In this document: positions 35,986-47,110 of the stretch, one piece after another
Position numbering within the stretch: the stretch's first letter is position 1
Layout of the letters: every line of letters begins with the position of its first letter
Assembly: GCA_037074705.1 (NCBI GenBank)
Contig: CM073590.1
Location: forward strand, 117,047,600 to 117,111,599
DNA length: 64,000 nucleotides
DNA from: Zhengitettix transpicula
Taxonomy: Eukaryota; Arthropoda; Insecta; Orthoptera; Tetrigidae
Reading direction: 5' to 3'
Made by a program: the position numbers and the translations under genes
The notes under the pieces: model-generated
What the model was told of the DNA's origin: nothing
Seen by the model: the letters and a program-made list of their open reading frames with translations, nothing else
The model's database searches: none

Positions 35986-36937
35986 AACTATTCAAAAATA
36001 CGAAAATAAATTATATTTACCGCCATTTTAATACTGCAGAACTAAAATACATAAGGAAGCGCTTGAATTCATATTGTGATTGTATATGCGAAGCTAGTTT
36101 CTAAAAAAAATTATAAAAACCGTATGCGTAAATGAATCAATAAGATTTAATACTTAGAGTTTATTACAAAAAACAATTAATAGAAATTTTAGAACGAATA
36201 ATGATTTGGGTATACATAATATTGTGTGGTATTTATTTCACCGCTCCATTTTGTCTGTCATTTGTCTATTTTATCGTATTATTATAATATTTCCAAACAT
36301 ATGTACTACATTTTTATTTCGTAATAGCCTGAGCAGCTGCTATTTTCGTTTATTTTACTCATTATATGCCTTTTTCTTCTATAACAGTAGGAAATAATCG
36401 GATCAAATCTTATATTTGGCATTTGACGAATGTGAGAGAAATTAAGCTAATTTTATTTGAAACCCGATTTGGTTTCTTACAAAGAAGTGTAAACATTTAT
36501 TAGTGCTGTACGTATATCCTAATAATATTATTTCAACGGTAAAGTCGTTAATTTGTACTTGTCATTGTATTTTAAACATATCTGCTCTATTTTATTTATT
36601 ACATTAGAAAAACTTACAACGACTTGTACAATTACTTTGTCGCCATATTTTATTACAATCAAATATTCTGTTTTAAATAATAAATCAACGTAAGCAGTCA
36701 TTAAACATTATGTATACCCAATACCTTATAAAATTTCTAGTAATTGTTTCTTGTAATAAACTAAGCGTAAATGAAACATTGAGATTTAATACTTAAAGTT
36801 TTTTTATATTTTTTTTTAGAATCTAGCTTTGCATATACAACCACAATATGAATATTCAAGCGGATCTTTATGCATTTTAGTCCTGAAGTATTAAAAAAGC
36901 GGTAAATATAGTTTATTTTATTATTTTTAAATAGTTA
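35986..36937. mobile_element. Foldback element with ~205-base arms
   Basis: The left arm (35986-36192) and right arm (36727-36937) are inverted copies. Matching blocks are TATATTTACCGC, TTCATATTGTG.TTGTATATG, AAGCTAG.TTCTAAAAAAA and ACAATTA.TAGAAATTTTA. Inside the arms a block of about 37 bases (GCGTAAATGAA...GATTTAATACTTA) is in the same orientation in both arms instead of being inverted, so it flipped in one arm. The 530-base centre has no transposase; a 63-codon frame there is probably chance. Confidence 0.8.
36222..36259. mobile_element. Solo end of a family A MITE inside the foldback element
   Basis: TTGTGTGGTATTTATTTCAC followed by CGCTCCATTTTGTCTGTC matches the right end of the palindromic MITE family (GTGTGGTATTTATATTATCAC...TTTTGTCTG). 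It sits just inside the left arm of the foldback element. No partner arm is visible nearby. Confidence 0.6.
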
Positions 36938-37651
36938 GTAAATAATATGTACAACCCTGTATATATTTATCTGTAGTTAAGACTTGTTAATTCATCAATA
37001 AATGTTAAGGAGAAAAAATTGATAAATGATCAAAAGGACGTTTTATTTCTCAGTTAGAGTATGTGTGTATTCAATCAATTATAAGTAGTTTGTGTTTAAT
37101 GTAAAAATATTCGCGTGTTTTCTTTTATACGACCTTTATTTGCGTCATGAATATTCATCGTTATCCCTTCATTTTTCAGAGCGAGCGATCTACTCCTTAA
37201 TTGGCTTGACATTTCTTTTACTAAATTTAATGCATATTTCACTCCAGAGCAAAAAGGTTGTGAAAGAATCGTACACATAGAGAAATACAAAATAATCGCA
37301 ACATTGGTTGAAATCATTAGGAATCAGACGGTAAAATCCGAAACTTCATCATTTTAATCGCGTTTATAATTCGGATAGTAAAAGAGTATCAATGCAGATA
37401 ATTCGGTGAAATTGGACGAGTCTGACTTGTGATATAAATTAAACATACGGACGGTCATTGGTAAAGAATAAAAGTAATAGTGACATTTCGTTATAAATGT
37501 AACATAAACAACGTCCGTGTTATAAGTATGGTTATTAGATGAAGAAGCTAAATAACAGACCATAACAACGTCATAAAATAAAACAGTTATAATAATATGA
37601 CCTCATTTTTAAATTAAATATTAAATAAAATTACAATCTATTAGTCAATTA
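36938..37651. other. Unassigned AT-rich DNA
   Basis: No recognisable gene. Three overlapping frames of 62-73 codons on both strands have no known domains. Confidence 0.5.
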
Positions 37652-37669
37652 TTTATTATTTTATTTAAA

Positions 37670-37730
<61 letters not shown>

Positions 37731-37759
37731 TATATTATATTTTAAATAGAATAAAAAAT
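37652..37759. repeat. (TA)n tract inside an AT-rich palindrome
   Basis: A TA run of about 50 bases (37675-37726) is flanked by ATTTTATTTAAAATATAATA on the left and TATTATATTTTAAATAGAAT on the right, which are inverted copies. The whole forms one large AT-rich palindrome capable of cruciform extrusion. Confidence 0.85.
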
Positions 37760-40489
37760 ATTATCCTATTTATAATACAATATGTTATAAATACATTTTC
37801 TTGAAAAAATTGTGATAAATCGGCTGTTGTTTTTATATTTAGTTTAAAGGGAACGTCTTGCAGATTTTTAATCAACGGACGAAAGAAAGAAGTTTCAGAA
37901 ACTAAGGATGGTATTTTATTCAACATTTTACTTTGCCTGATAATTGGCAAGTTATTTATCAAACTAATATATTTATTTCTGTTTTATACGAAGAAATATA
38001 TCTTCAAATGGTTAATTATCATTGGATATATTACATAATTTTTCATATTTTCTCTTTCCTGCGATTAGTAATAATAATTATGGTTGACTAGCTTTCAATT
38101 TACTCGGATCTCAAGAAATTTTATTGCTTGATTTTTATATTTGTGATATAAAACTATCAACCTAGGTATGTATTAAACTTTATAGTACTTTTGTACCATC
38201 GAAATTTCATGAAATAAATTGTATATAAGCAAATATTTATGATAAGTTGGGTAAAGAAATTAAGCATATAATGAAAGAAAGTTTCTGGTATTATTGGTGG
38301 AAATGGTTGAATTCTTCTCGGAAGTCCATATATATTCAGTGTATTCTTTACATGTGGAACCGATTCCGTGCTGAGAGTCAGTTTGGAGACGCCCTGGAAC
38401 AATCCCGAGACTTTACGATGCAATGAAAAGCTCCAGGGCATCTGCACCCCGCCCCCTTCCCTTGCCACACCGTGTGCCTCGCAACGTCAGCACTTTTCAA
38501 GTCGCCAAAAGCCTGAGGACATAATTAACTTAGCGGCAGGTCTTTCCAAAGATGGATGCATTGAAGAGCTTTCAGGAGACGGTTAAAACAAAGTCATTGT
38601 TTACTGCGGTGGGTCAACCTTGCAATCTCGACGGCAATTATGTAACGCTGCAATTTAACGCTTCAATATGAATTAATGACCGGCTAATCCGATCGGAACA
38701 ATCTACACCAGAAAGTGGTTTCGATTAAATGGTAATAACCGTTTTAATTGGCTATTCTGAATACAATTTTCAAAAAGTGTTATTTCGGAAATGTGAGTTA
38801 ACCTCATGAATCGAAAAGTGGATTTTCCGCTGCAAGAAAAAATTGCGTGGTGTTAAACCAAATTATTTGCAGTTCCATACGGCAGGGTAAGCCTTGAATT
38901 AATTTACTACGCAATTCTCCTATCATAATGCTTTCTAGCGGAATAAATCCTACGAATATCCAATGTGACTGGTTTATTATTCCCGATAACAATTTAAAAT
39001 TGTATATTACTCCGTTGATATTAATATAATAGTGAGATGAGTCACGAATATCAGAAAGTAGACGCTAATTTCTATGGAAGAAACTTCTGAAGGGCGTCTT
39101 CACAAATTTGAGCTGCAATTAAAATGCGACCTTTATTAAGAAAAGATACTTATTTTCGCTTCAAGAGTGATCGTTAGAAAACGCGCGGTGAATAGTCGGA
39201 TGTCTCAAAAGAAGCTTTAAATTCAGGCTACGAAAATATTCTTAATTAATGATTAAACACATTACGGTTTCCCTTAATATTTGTCAGATATGGCAAAATT
39301 TAAATGAGGAAAGTAATCTTGAACATTTGTACATTAATTATGCTTCCGTGTGGAATCACGAGATTCTAAATGTTCTTGTATTCTTTGACTTAATAAATAT
39401 ACAATATTGTGCCTCTGAATTATCGCTATAGCAATAATGATCGAATAAAAGCAATTTTATTCACAGTATTAACGCAAGTAGGGCTAGGATACATTTAAAA
39501 ATATAGTATGCTTGATATAGGACTAAGAGAATTTATAACTTTCCACAATAATTCAGAAATTGTGATGCTGTTACTTAATTTGAAACTGGTAGATTTATAT
39601 GTATTTTTATGTAATTGTAAATTGTGTCTAAAAGTATTATTAATAAAAATTTTCGGCTAAATAAAAGAAAATAATTTCTATAAACTTGTTGGTAAAGTTG
39701 AAAAATAACCAATAAAACCTCATTTAGTTTTGAAAATCGTTCAGCTTTAAAAATTGAAAGTAAAGAAGTTTAACTTACAAGCCGAGTATTATTTACGGCA
39801 ACCTTTATCAGAAACAACCAACTGCATAATTATGTTCCACGTCATGATTAACATGTATTGCAAACAGTAATTTTTAGGAAGGTGTTTTATTCGTATGATT
39901 AATAACAATTACTGGCGAAAATATTTATGCGAACGAGTATTATGCTGTAGAGATATATGAATAATTTATCATTTTACCTGAATATAATATTACGCTTAAT
40001 AATAGTTTTTACACCGATCCTCGTTAGTTGGGAGAATTATCGAAATTATTGCAGTATGTTGTGCTCCCCGAATTAGTAAATACGAGTACTATTTCCTCTT
40101 GAACGGAAAGGCACTAATTAAATATTAATTGCATTTTTTTATTATTGTCTCAGTTACTACGAATTATTTTGTATTATTTTGACAATCTTTGGGTCCGAAT
40201 CAAACATTGTGAAGTAACTTCAAAACTAGACAAACGTCTCTGTACATCCAGAGTACATACTTCAAGGAAAAAATTCTTGTGGCTGGATGGAAACTGTCTA
40301 ATAATACAAAGTTTAAAATATGAAGGAAGGGGCTTCCATGACGAGCGAAACAATCAGAATACGTATTGTTCCTGATTTGTTGTAAATTCGTGGTTTTCAG
40401 TGTTCTGAACACTAACCTTTAGCAGAACTCAGCATGAAGAAAACAGATAAGCGGTGCCGATCACGACAGGAAGAACTATATAATAGACT
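37760..40489. other. Unassigned DNA with one GC-richer patch
   Basis: 38350-38600 is clearly richer in G+C, with CCCCGCCCCC near 38447. It carries frames on both strands (38368-38586 plus, 38157-38468 minus) without recognisable domains. It may be an exon, an old repeat or a regulatory patch. The rest is AT-rich and featureless. Confidence 0.4.
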
Positions 40490-40690
40490 TGATTTGAAGT
40501 GTAGTCACTCGCGTACGGCCGTGGAGCCCACGTGCGACTGAGCGCCTGCCGCTTCTGCTCTCCCAAGCACACGCCTCTGGTCTCCTCCGCGCATGCGCGG
40601 GCGCCCTCAACATTCCTCAACATCGCCGCGCCGCGCCACGCCGCAGTATATAAACGCCCATGGGACACCTCTCTCCAAGATTTATGCTAC
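40490..40690 (+). promoter_or_regulatory. Candidate CpG-rich core promoter with TATA box and NRF-1-type site
   Basis: This is the most CpG-dense stretch of the window, in otherwise AT-rich DNA. It contains GCGCATGCGC (40589-40598), the palindrome recognised by NRF-1/Ewg-type factors, and then CGCCGCGCCGCGCCACGCCG. TATATAAA follows at 40647-40654, in canonical plus-strand orientation, predicting initiation near 40678. No initiator match, coding exon or splice site was confirmed downstream, so the gene it would serve is unknown. A GC-rich repeat is the alternative. Confidence 0.5.
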
Positions 40691-41734
40691 TGTATGTTGC
40701 GGCTTATCTGTATTTGACGTGCAATGCGTCTGACTACGCTCATTTCGTGGACAAGGGAAAATTAATAACATATAAATGGTTATATTAACAAATTACACTG
40801 GATGGTAAGGTTATTGTAACCGCTTGATGCATTTAATCAAATTAGCTACGACGTTACGCGGAGGTGAACGGACGGCCAGACCAATATAAAAATGGAAGCA
40901 GGTTGCTTACCACAAACGTAGAAGGGATTTATATAAACACGTATTCTGACTAATGAGAAAACTAATCAATAAATACACATCAGCCAATTTTAAGACAGAA
41001 AAAAAACGGGGCATGTTATTAAATTAACAGCGTCTCATCGTTTAATTTGCGACCTCATCAGGTTCCAATTTTTTAAAAATTTTGATGAAATCTCATTCAT
41101 TCTGAGTTGACTTCAGAGGCTGAAATTTCGGAAAATTAAGCGAAACGTTAACTTTATAAATTCCTCTTTTTTCTCACTTAAAAGTGGTTGATGTGTAGTT
41201 ATTTATTTAGTCGAAGGGATTTATTTCTGAAGGCATAGATGAACAACGCGATTTAACGACTTTAGTAAATGGATTATATGGCTCCGATCGACATCAGTCT
41301 CAACAAAAAAGTATTATTTGTTAAATGCTCAAGATAAGCTCTTTGTTAAAGTGTTTAAAGTTTCGATTGTCAACCGGAAAACTGGCTCTGAACGTGCAAG
41401 CGTGAACGTCAACTATTCAATGGTCGGGTTGAACGGAGAGTGGCAAGACTTGCATGAAACAACCCAAAGGTAACAATACATCAACTTTCCGTAGATATCA
41501 ATCAGAGATCCTCTCATTTAAGAACTCTGTTAACCGTAAGCCTACTACGTGCTTCGATTCATTGTTCGTAGTCTTTGATGCAGACTGTCGATTCTTTCCC
41601 AAGGACTCGATGCCCCGTAACACATATGAATCTGAGTTTTGAGACTCAATTTCGCAGTCCATAAACGCGTGTTCAAGGAAACTGGCGCTCTCTGGGATAT
41701 CAATCCTCATTTTTTGGGCTGAAAATAAAAAAAG
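40691..41734. other. Unassigned DNA downstream of the candidate promoter
   Basis: No convincing exon is visible. The part just upstream of the Harbinger-like frame (about 41400-41734) is less AT-rich and could be decayed transposon sequence. Confidence 0.4.
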
Positions 41735-42105
41735 GGCTGAGAAGAAACACGGGCGTGGATTCGTGAATAGAGCAAATATGGGAATAAGCACTGTAATCTC
41801 CGCCTAGACACATTAAAAATGGAGGAAGGAATGAGCTTCCGAAATGTTTTGAGGATGACACCGGTAGTTTACGAGTATCTTCTAGAAATGCTTGGTCTTC
41901 ATATTTTTAATCAAGAGACCCGCTTTAGGCAGCCATTTTCCACTACCAATAGGCTAGCAATTTTTTTCTGTTTTCTGGTCAGTAGGGATTCATTTAAAAG
42001 CCTTCAATATACCATCAAGGTTTCCAAATAGGTTATATTTTATGTCATCCCAGAAATATGTGAGACCATCATCATTGCTCTGAAGACATACATAAAGGTT
42101 AGTAA
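41735..42105 (+). pseudogene. PIF/Harbinger transposase fragment (N-terminal part)
   Basis: The plus-strand translation reads TRAWIRE, a stop, SKYGNKHCNL, then MSFRNVLRMTPVVYEYLLEM, QETRFRQPF...RLAIFFCFLVSRDSFKSLQY and, after another stop, a piece resembling the IIPEVC segment (VIFYVIPEICETIIIALKTY). In the family this is the region before the DDE domain: W-x-R, the FRNFLRM-type helix, the Q-T-x-x-R-x-x-I segment and the RLA-x-x-L-RFLA-x-G-S-x-SL motif. The catalytic D-D-E part is missing, and at least two in-frame stops (near 41759 and 42029) break the frame. It is therefore a dead remnant. Identification rests on motif order, read by eye. Confidence 0.72.
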
Positions 42106-42380
42106 AAAAATTAATCAGACTTCCCGTAAACATCTTTCAAGTTCATTACCTCAAATAATGTTAAGGTGTAATCGGTAGTCCACATTTTTAAGAAGAAAAC
42201 TGGGAGAAAATACAACCCGAGATGCACTAGTAATGTTGCGCAATATTGAGTCTGAGAGTCCCATTTCGGGCGGGATTCAAAACCCCTGAAAAATACTAAC
42301 CCGCAATCAAGACTTACACAGAGTCAACCTATCCCTAGGAGTCTCAGACGCGGAAACACCGAATCCAAGTTGGTACTACG

Positions 42381-42833
42381 CTGTACACTGCATCGAGTGG
42401 ACGACTTGTTCGAAAACCTTTGTTGTCTGTATTTGAGAAGATAAAAAGTCTTCAATTCACACAGGAACACAAGGGCTTTGAATCCGAACATTGGCAAAAA
42501 AAAATCATGTGCTCCACGTTTCCAATTCTACATTCCGATGGAAGGATGAGAATTCATGAATGCATGAGTACAACCTTAAAAGCTGGAGGGTGTAGTGTTA
42601 TAATTTATGACATATTTTCCTTGCACAATTTAGGCTCTTTAATACACGTGGAGAGCTCAACATTCGTAAATATCGTTGTTGATCCTATCGTAGGATATCT
42701 TACCCAAATGGAGTATGCGTTATACCATTCTGATCGTATTGTCTATTACGGTGTTTCCCAACGTGGGTACCACGCCCAACAGACGGGCAGTTCGATTGTT
42801 CAGGGGGTCAATTCGAAAATGAATTCGTCTTGA
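42381..42833 (+). pseudogene. Tc1/mariner transposase fragment, catalytic residues lost
   Basis: An open stretch reads GRLVRKPLLSVFEKIKSLQF, then TQEHKGFESEHWQKKIMCS, SDGRMRIHE, TLKAGGCSVIIYDIFSLHNL and SLIHVESSTFVNIVVDPIVG. This follows the Tc1 order: G-R-x-A-R-x-KPLLS linker, H-x-x-W...W-x-K-I-x-WSDES, DGR-x-R-W-x-x-E, K-x-GGGSVMVWG-x-F, and the L-x-x-I-x-x-Y-x-x-I block. At the first catalytic position (normally WSDES) it reads CSTFP. At the second (normally QQDN-x-P-H) it reads YGVSQRGYH. Both Asp residues are thus gone. The N-terminal helix-turn-helix region and the C-terminal Glu region are not found. The gap to the Harbinger piece is about 280 bases, and the two are unrelated. Confidence 0.75.
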
Positions 42834-43462
42834 GATTAAAAACCAACTGCCAGCAACGATTTAACTTGAACAAAAGGAAAAATTGTTGGTTTCTGAATAA
42901 ATATTTTTGTTAAGTATTGTACTTTCTATATAGCCACACTTAAAAGTATGGAGTAATATAGACTACAATTTACTCGGGGAGTAATGTTTAATATGTATGG
43001 TGAAGGAATAGTATGCCCTGTGTTGCTATGCGCATGCGCTAAGTAGTTGACTGCAGTAGCCTAGCGCCAACTCTGGGTGATAAATAAAATATGAATTTAA
43101 CTGCATACAAAAGCTGTGTGACTGTATATTTGCATATGTATAGCGGTTCAGATTTAAATAAATAAATATTTTGTCTATGCGCAGAATTATTACTAATGGA
43201 GGACCTAGGTGCACAATGATACGAATGTATTTATGTGATCTCAATAAATAAGAAAATAAATCCCGACACTAGAATTTGTAAGAGAGGAACAGTAAACTAC
43301 ACATCTCACAGAAATACGCACCTATTCTAATACACAAATATGTAAACTAGAAGTGACCTCACGGTGAATGTTGAAATGTTTGAAAAATTCAATGATTCCT
43401 TAAAATTAATTAATATTACGGAAAATCTTCCATATAATTTTTTTGTACTTGAATTATCTCTT
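42834..43462. other. Unassigned AT-rich DNA
   Basis: No recognisable feature between the Tc1 remnant and the Helitron 5' end. Confidence 0.5.
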
Positions 43463-44827
43463 TCTATATAAAATTGAATGAATGCTGTCTGTGTGTCCCG
43501 TATGCACTCCAAAATATTCATCGGATTGCGATGAAACTTTGGTGAGTTGTTCTGCGTAAACACCGTGAAGGTTTCAGTCGGGTTTTCAAAGCCTTACGAA
43601 AGAGGTACTCGGGGGTGAAATTTAAAAACATGTTAAAACCACCGATATTAGCGTCGATTAATTACTTTTCGGGGTTGATGTAATTAATAGTTTCTATCCA
43701 GATGTTTTAGGGTATAATTTCAACTCTACAAGAAGTCATCACCACTAAGGGAAGGGGTGGAAAGGCGATACATAAATTAAAGACGAACAACCGTCATTGG
43801 TGTCAAATCCAGGGTTATAGTTTAATTCTGACATTCACTATGGCAATTATAGTTCAGCCCCTAGATGTTGAGATGGGGGAGGATGTGGGTAAAACGTCGT
43901 TACATACAGTAATAAGTAAACAACGGACTGGTGTTATGGAATTCTCTGAGTTTAATTCTAACATTTACCAAGCGGTTTAAGATGTAGTTCAGCCTCTAGA
44001 AGTGGGTATGGAAAGGCATGAAATAAATTTCCGTTTACAATTTTAAACGCGTAGAGAAATCTCTAACAAGCTTTATACACATGTTACTTACGATCGAGGA
44101 ACATACACTGAGGGGGTGGAATTTTAAACATTCCTAAACGGCCAGTATAAACGTCAAATAAAACGTTTCCGTGGTCACTAAATTGGATAGTGTCATTGTA
44201 GAAATTTTAAGTGTCGAATTTAAACAACAGATGGGAGGGAAGCACTAGCATGGTTCGGGTGGTGGTGGAAACGGTTTGCATAAAATAATGCAAAAATACC
44301 GATATTATTGTCGATTCTGGAATTATAGGAGTCGCTGTGTTTGAATATCGCATTAATCATGGCAGTTAATGAAATTTTATGTTCCTCTTCCTGGAGAAAA
44401 GATTTCCCGGAGTAGTTTTGATCCTCTTAAGTTACCGGGAAAGTTTTTGATTTTCTTATGGTACGAGCTATATTTTGGTCTCTATTTAGTTAATGGTTGT
44501 GTTTTTTACTCATTTTAGGTACCGGGAGTAATTTTATACTTTATTAAGTTAGAGAGGATATTTTACTGTTTTAATTAGTCGTGATTTTTAGACACTTTTA
44601 TTTTATGTTGTAGGAGAGTTTCCGAAACACGTCTCTCATCGTCGTGGTTTATTTGGAGTTAGATACCGTAGGGCTAGATCGGGGACGGAATTTAAATGAA
44701 TAAATGTTCCTAACACTGGTGCTATTGATACTGGTCAAATGAAATGCTTACCTAGAGGTTAGTGCCGAATAAATTCCTACTCCGGGTTAATTTACATAAA
44801 TTTCCGGGCAACGCCGGGCTCAGCTAG
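43463..44827 (+). mobile_element. Non-autonomous Helitron, family 2, intact termini
   Basis: The 5' end is TCTATATAAAATTGAATG with a CTGTCTGTGTGTCC head, then GATTGCGATGAAACTTTGGTG, a head typical of many insect Helitrons. The 3' end is CCGGGCAACGCCGGGCTCAG then CTAG (44824-44827) followed by T, giving the hairpin and CTRR end expected of the superfamily. The interior consists of decayed tandem modules about 170-200 bases apart (a GGGGTGG...ACATAAA block followed by TTGGTGTCAAATCCAGGG). There is no Rep/helicase sequence. The same module occurs inside the composite Helitron at 52.9-56.4 kb. Confidence 0.85.
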
Positions 44828-45009
44828 TATGTATTTAAAATTTACGTACTGTATTTCACTTAACAATCTCCTAGTAATTTCTTCCTAAACCCAAGACTTT
44901 TGTCCTGAAAATAGAGTAAGTAGTTTCTTTTGAGAATAATTCAATTTTTGAATATATAAAAATATGCAGATGTTATATAGAGGGACACTTAGGTGCGGAA
45001 TGATAACAA

Positions 45010-45230
45010 AAATGGTTGGTAACCACTGGTCTAGTGGTTTCAGAGTGTCTTAACCTCGCTTAGCTTTTCCCCGCAACAGCATTGTGGGTCGAAGTTGAAA
45101 GAGTCATCCGGTAGCAGGGTACACAACCATTAAATCTGACACAACTGGGCACAGCTATTCATCAGGCATGGTGTCAGATTCCTCGTATCACGTTTCAGCA
45201 TCTCGCGGATTGAATGACAAGAATAATTGC
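45010..45230 (+). mobile_element. Possible decayed tRNA-derived SINE
   Basis: CACTGGTCTAGTGGTTTCAG has a good box A (TGGTCTAGTGG), and GTGGGTCGAAGTT about 60 bases on is a weak box B. The following GC-richer sequence to about 45230 could be its tail. No other copy in the window confirms it. Confidence 0.4.
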
Positions 45231-46879
45231 CGCAGTTTTGAATACAAATGGGCCTAACGAAGTACTGATGGGGTGTCCACAATAATTTGGCCAGTTAGTT
45301 TATATTGCGTGAAATCTATCATTAAACAGAACTGGTCGTTACTTTAAATGAAGCTGATCGGCATTATAAATGTAAGCGGCGGTGAACTTTGATTATCCCA
45401 TTTAATTACATTGAATTCACAATATTCGTGTTTAGCAAAAAAGATAAATATCCAAATATTTACAAAATAAATACCAGCTTACAGGGAAACACTACGATTA
45501 TGGAGCATTTCACATCTCGTAGTAGTAGGTTCAGTTCCGACAGCTGTACCCCAACTAGGAATATTAGCAAATAATACAGAAATGGTAGGAGCATATAATA
45601 TGTGGTACTAAGTGATTAACCATTTCCCGTACGAGTATGACATTATTTTGCACGATTATTAACACAAATATTTGTAATATGGATTTTACTATTGATACTA
45701 TATTTATTTTCTTTATCTGGTTAATCTGGTTATCAGATTGACGGATTTAAAACTGGTTTTAGATCTTAGAATAATGATTTAGCGAGCCGTTGTGGGCCTC
45801 ATACCGTTCGACAAACGGATAGGACGAAAAGCAGACTGTAATTATGACTTGTTGACCCGATTGTGGTAGAATATGTAAGGTGTAGGATTAATAAGACTAG
45901 TATTAAAAACTAATAAAAAAAGTGTATCTATATAAACCCTGCTAACTGCAAAAATATTTCAAGCCCGTTGTTTCAAAATCGCTTACTTTCCTTTTGATTT
46001 TTTAATTTAGTTTGATTCGCCTTTAAGACTGCCACATTGATAAAAAAATTGGAACCATTTGAAATTTAAATTTGAACCTTTATTAAAATAATGGCTCTAG
46101 TTTATTTACCGATTCAAAGAAAACCGTTCAAGTATTTTCTGTTAATAGTAAGAAAAATTACCGTCTTGTTTTGAAACCCTCCTCCCAATTTTGATTGAAG
46201 AAGGCGCACGGTGCTTTGATATCTCTAAAAACCAGCATACAGTTCTATGTAATAAAGGAATATATGTATTACAAATCGGTCCAACCGATTTTCATGTATA
46301 AATCGAACCCAAATAAGGTTTTGTAAAGTCCACCATTTTATCTCAAGATGACATATTGACATGAACCTTCTCATCAAAGAAAAAGTTTATTTGGAAATTT
46401 TGTGGAAAGAGAAAAAAATGTAAGGTTCTTGTTTCAAGACGGTGTATGGCAATCTGATATTGATATAAATATTTTAACGCCTCAATATAGTAACAGCCGA
46501 AAGTTATTCGGAAGTAGTTCAATTGTAGCCTTGTGAAAAGAAAATGACATCAGCCTGACAGAAACACCAGACGCCTTATGCACGAGACGGAAATATAAAC
46601 TAAAATTATTCAACTGGAAACCATGTTCTAGAAACATTATAGTAGAATATTCATGATGTGTGATTAATTTGAATGTCATTCAATAGGATGATTTTAGCAG
46701 TTAATGAAACACTGTTACTATAAAAATCATTTTACAACTTTACATTACTACATAAACCCAATGATGGTGATGTAAGAAAAGTTCATGGATGAAATAACGT
46801 AAAAGGTAAAACAAATATACATGCTTAAAGTTTCAAATAACATTAGTCTGTCGTCGGTGATCAAGTAAGATACTTTAAG
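45231..46879. other. Unassigned AT-rich DNA
   Basis: No gene is recognised. CAAATCGGTCCAACCGATTT near 46270 resembles a short segment common in insect Helitron heads, but no terminus is visible. A 65-codon minus-strand frame at 46482-46679 has no known domain. Confidence 0.45.
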
Positions 46880-47110
46880 ATTGAGGGAGAGGCTGACTAG
46901 CCGGGACGAATTTCGGCTAAGAACAACAAAAGAACGACATATGTAATGATCAGCAGCGGATATGAGAAAAAACCAACTGAATGCGGAGATTGTGTCAGAT
47001 TCAGGAGCAGAAATGAAAAAGTTTCCTTTGATACGGAAGATAAGCTTACGTATTATAAGGAACGGCGGATAAAACAATCACCAGATATTTGTCTAATAAG
47101 TGGAAGAATA
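46880..47110 (+). pseudogene. Very weak Tc1-like helix-turn-helix remnant
   Basis: One plus-strand frame reads LRLRERLTSRDEFRLRTTKE, RHM, two stops, SAADMRKNQLNAEIVSDSG. This loosely follows the Tc1 order of R-x-T-T-x-R-x-D-R-x-I, then R-N-x-x-x-x-x-EI. In-frame stops show that any gene is dead. The minus-strand frame 46748-47077 lies opposite it and is probably a shadow. This is a tentative call. Confidence 0.25.

Noticed and set aside
46748..47077. 109-codon minus-strand membrane-like protein
   Set aside because: The opposite strand has a weak Tc1-like remnant, and the hydrophobic look is typical of antisense AT-rich frames.
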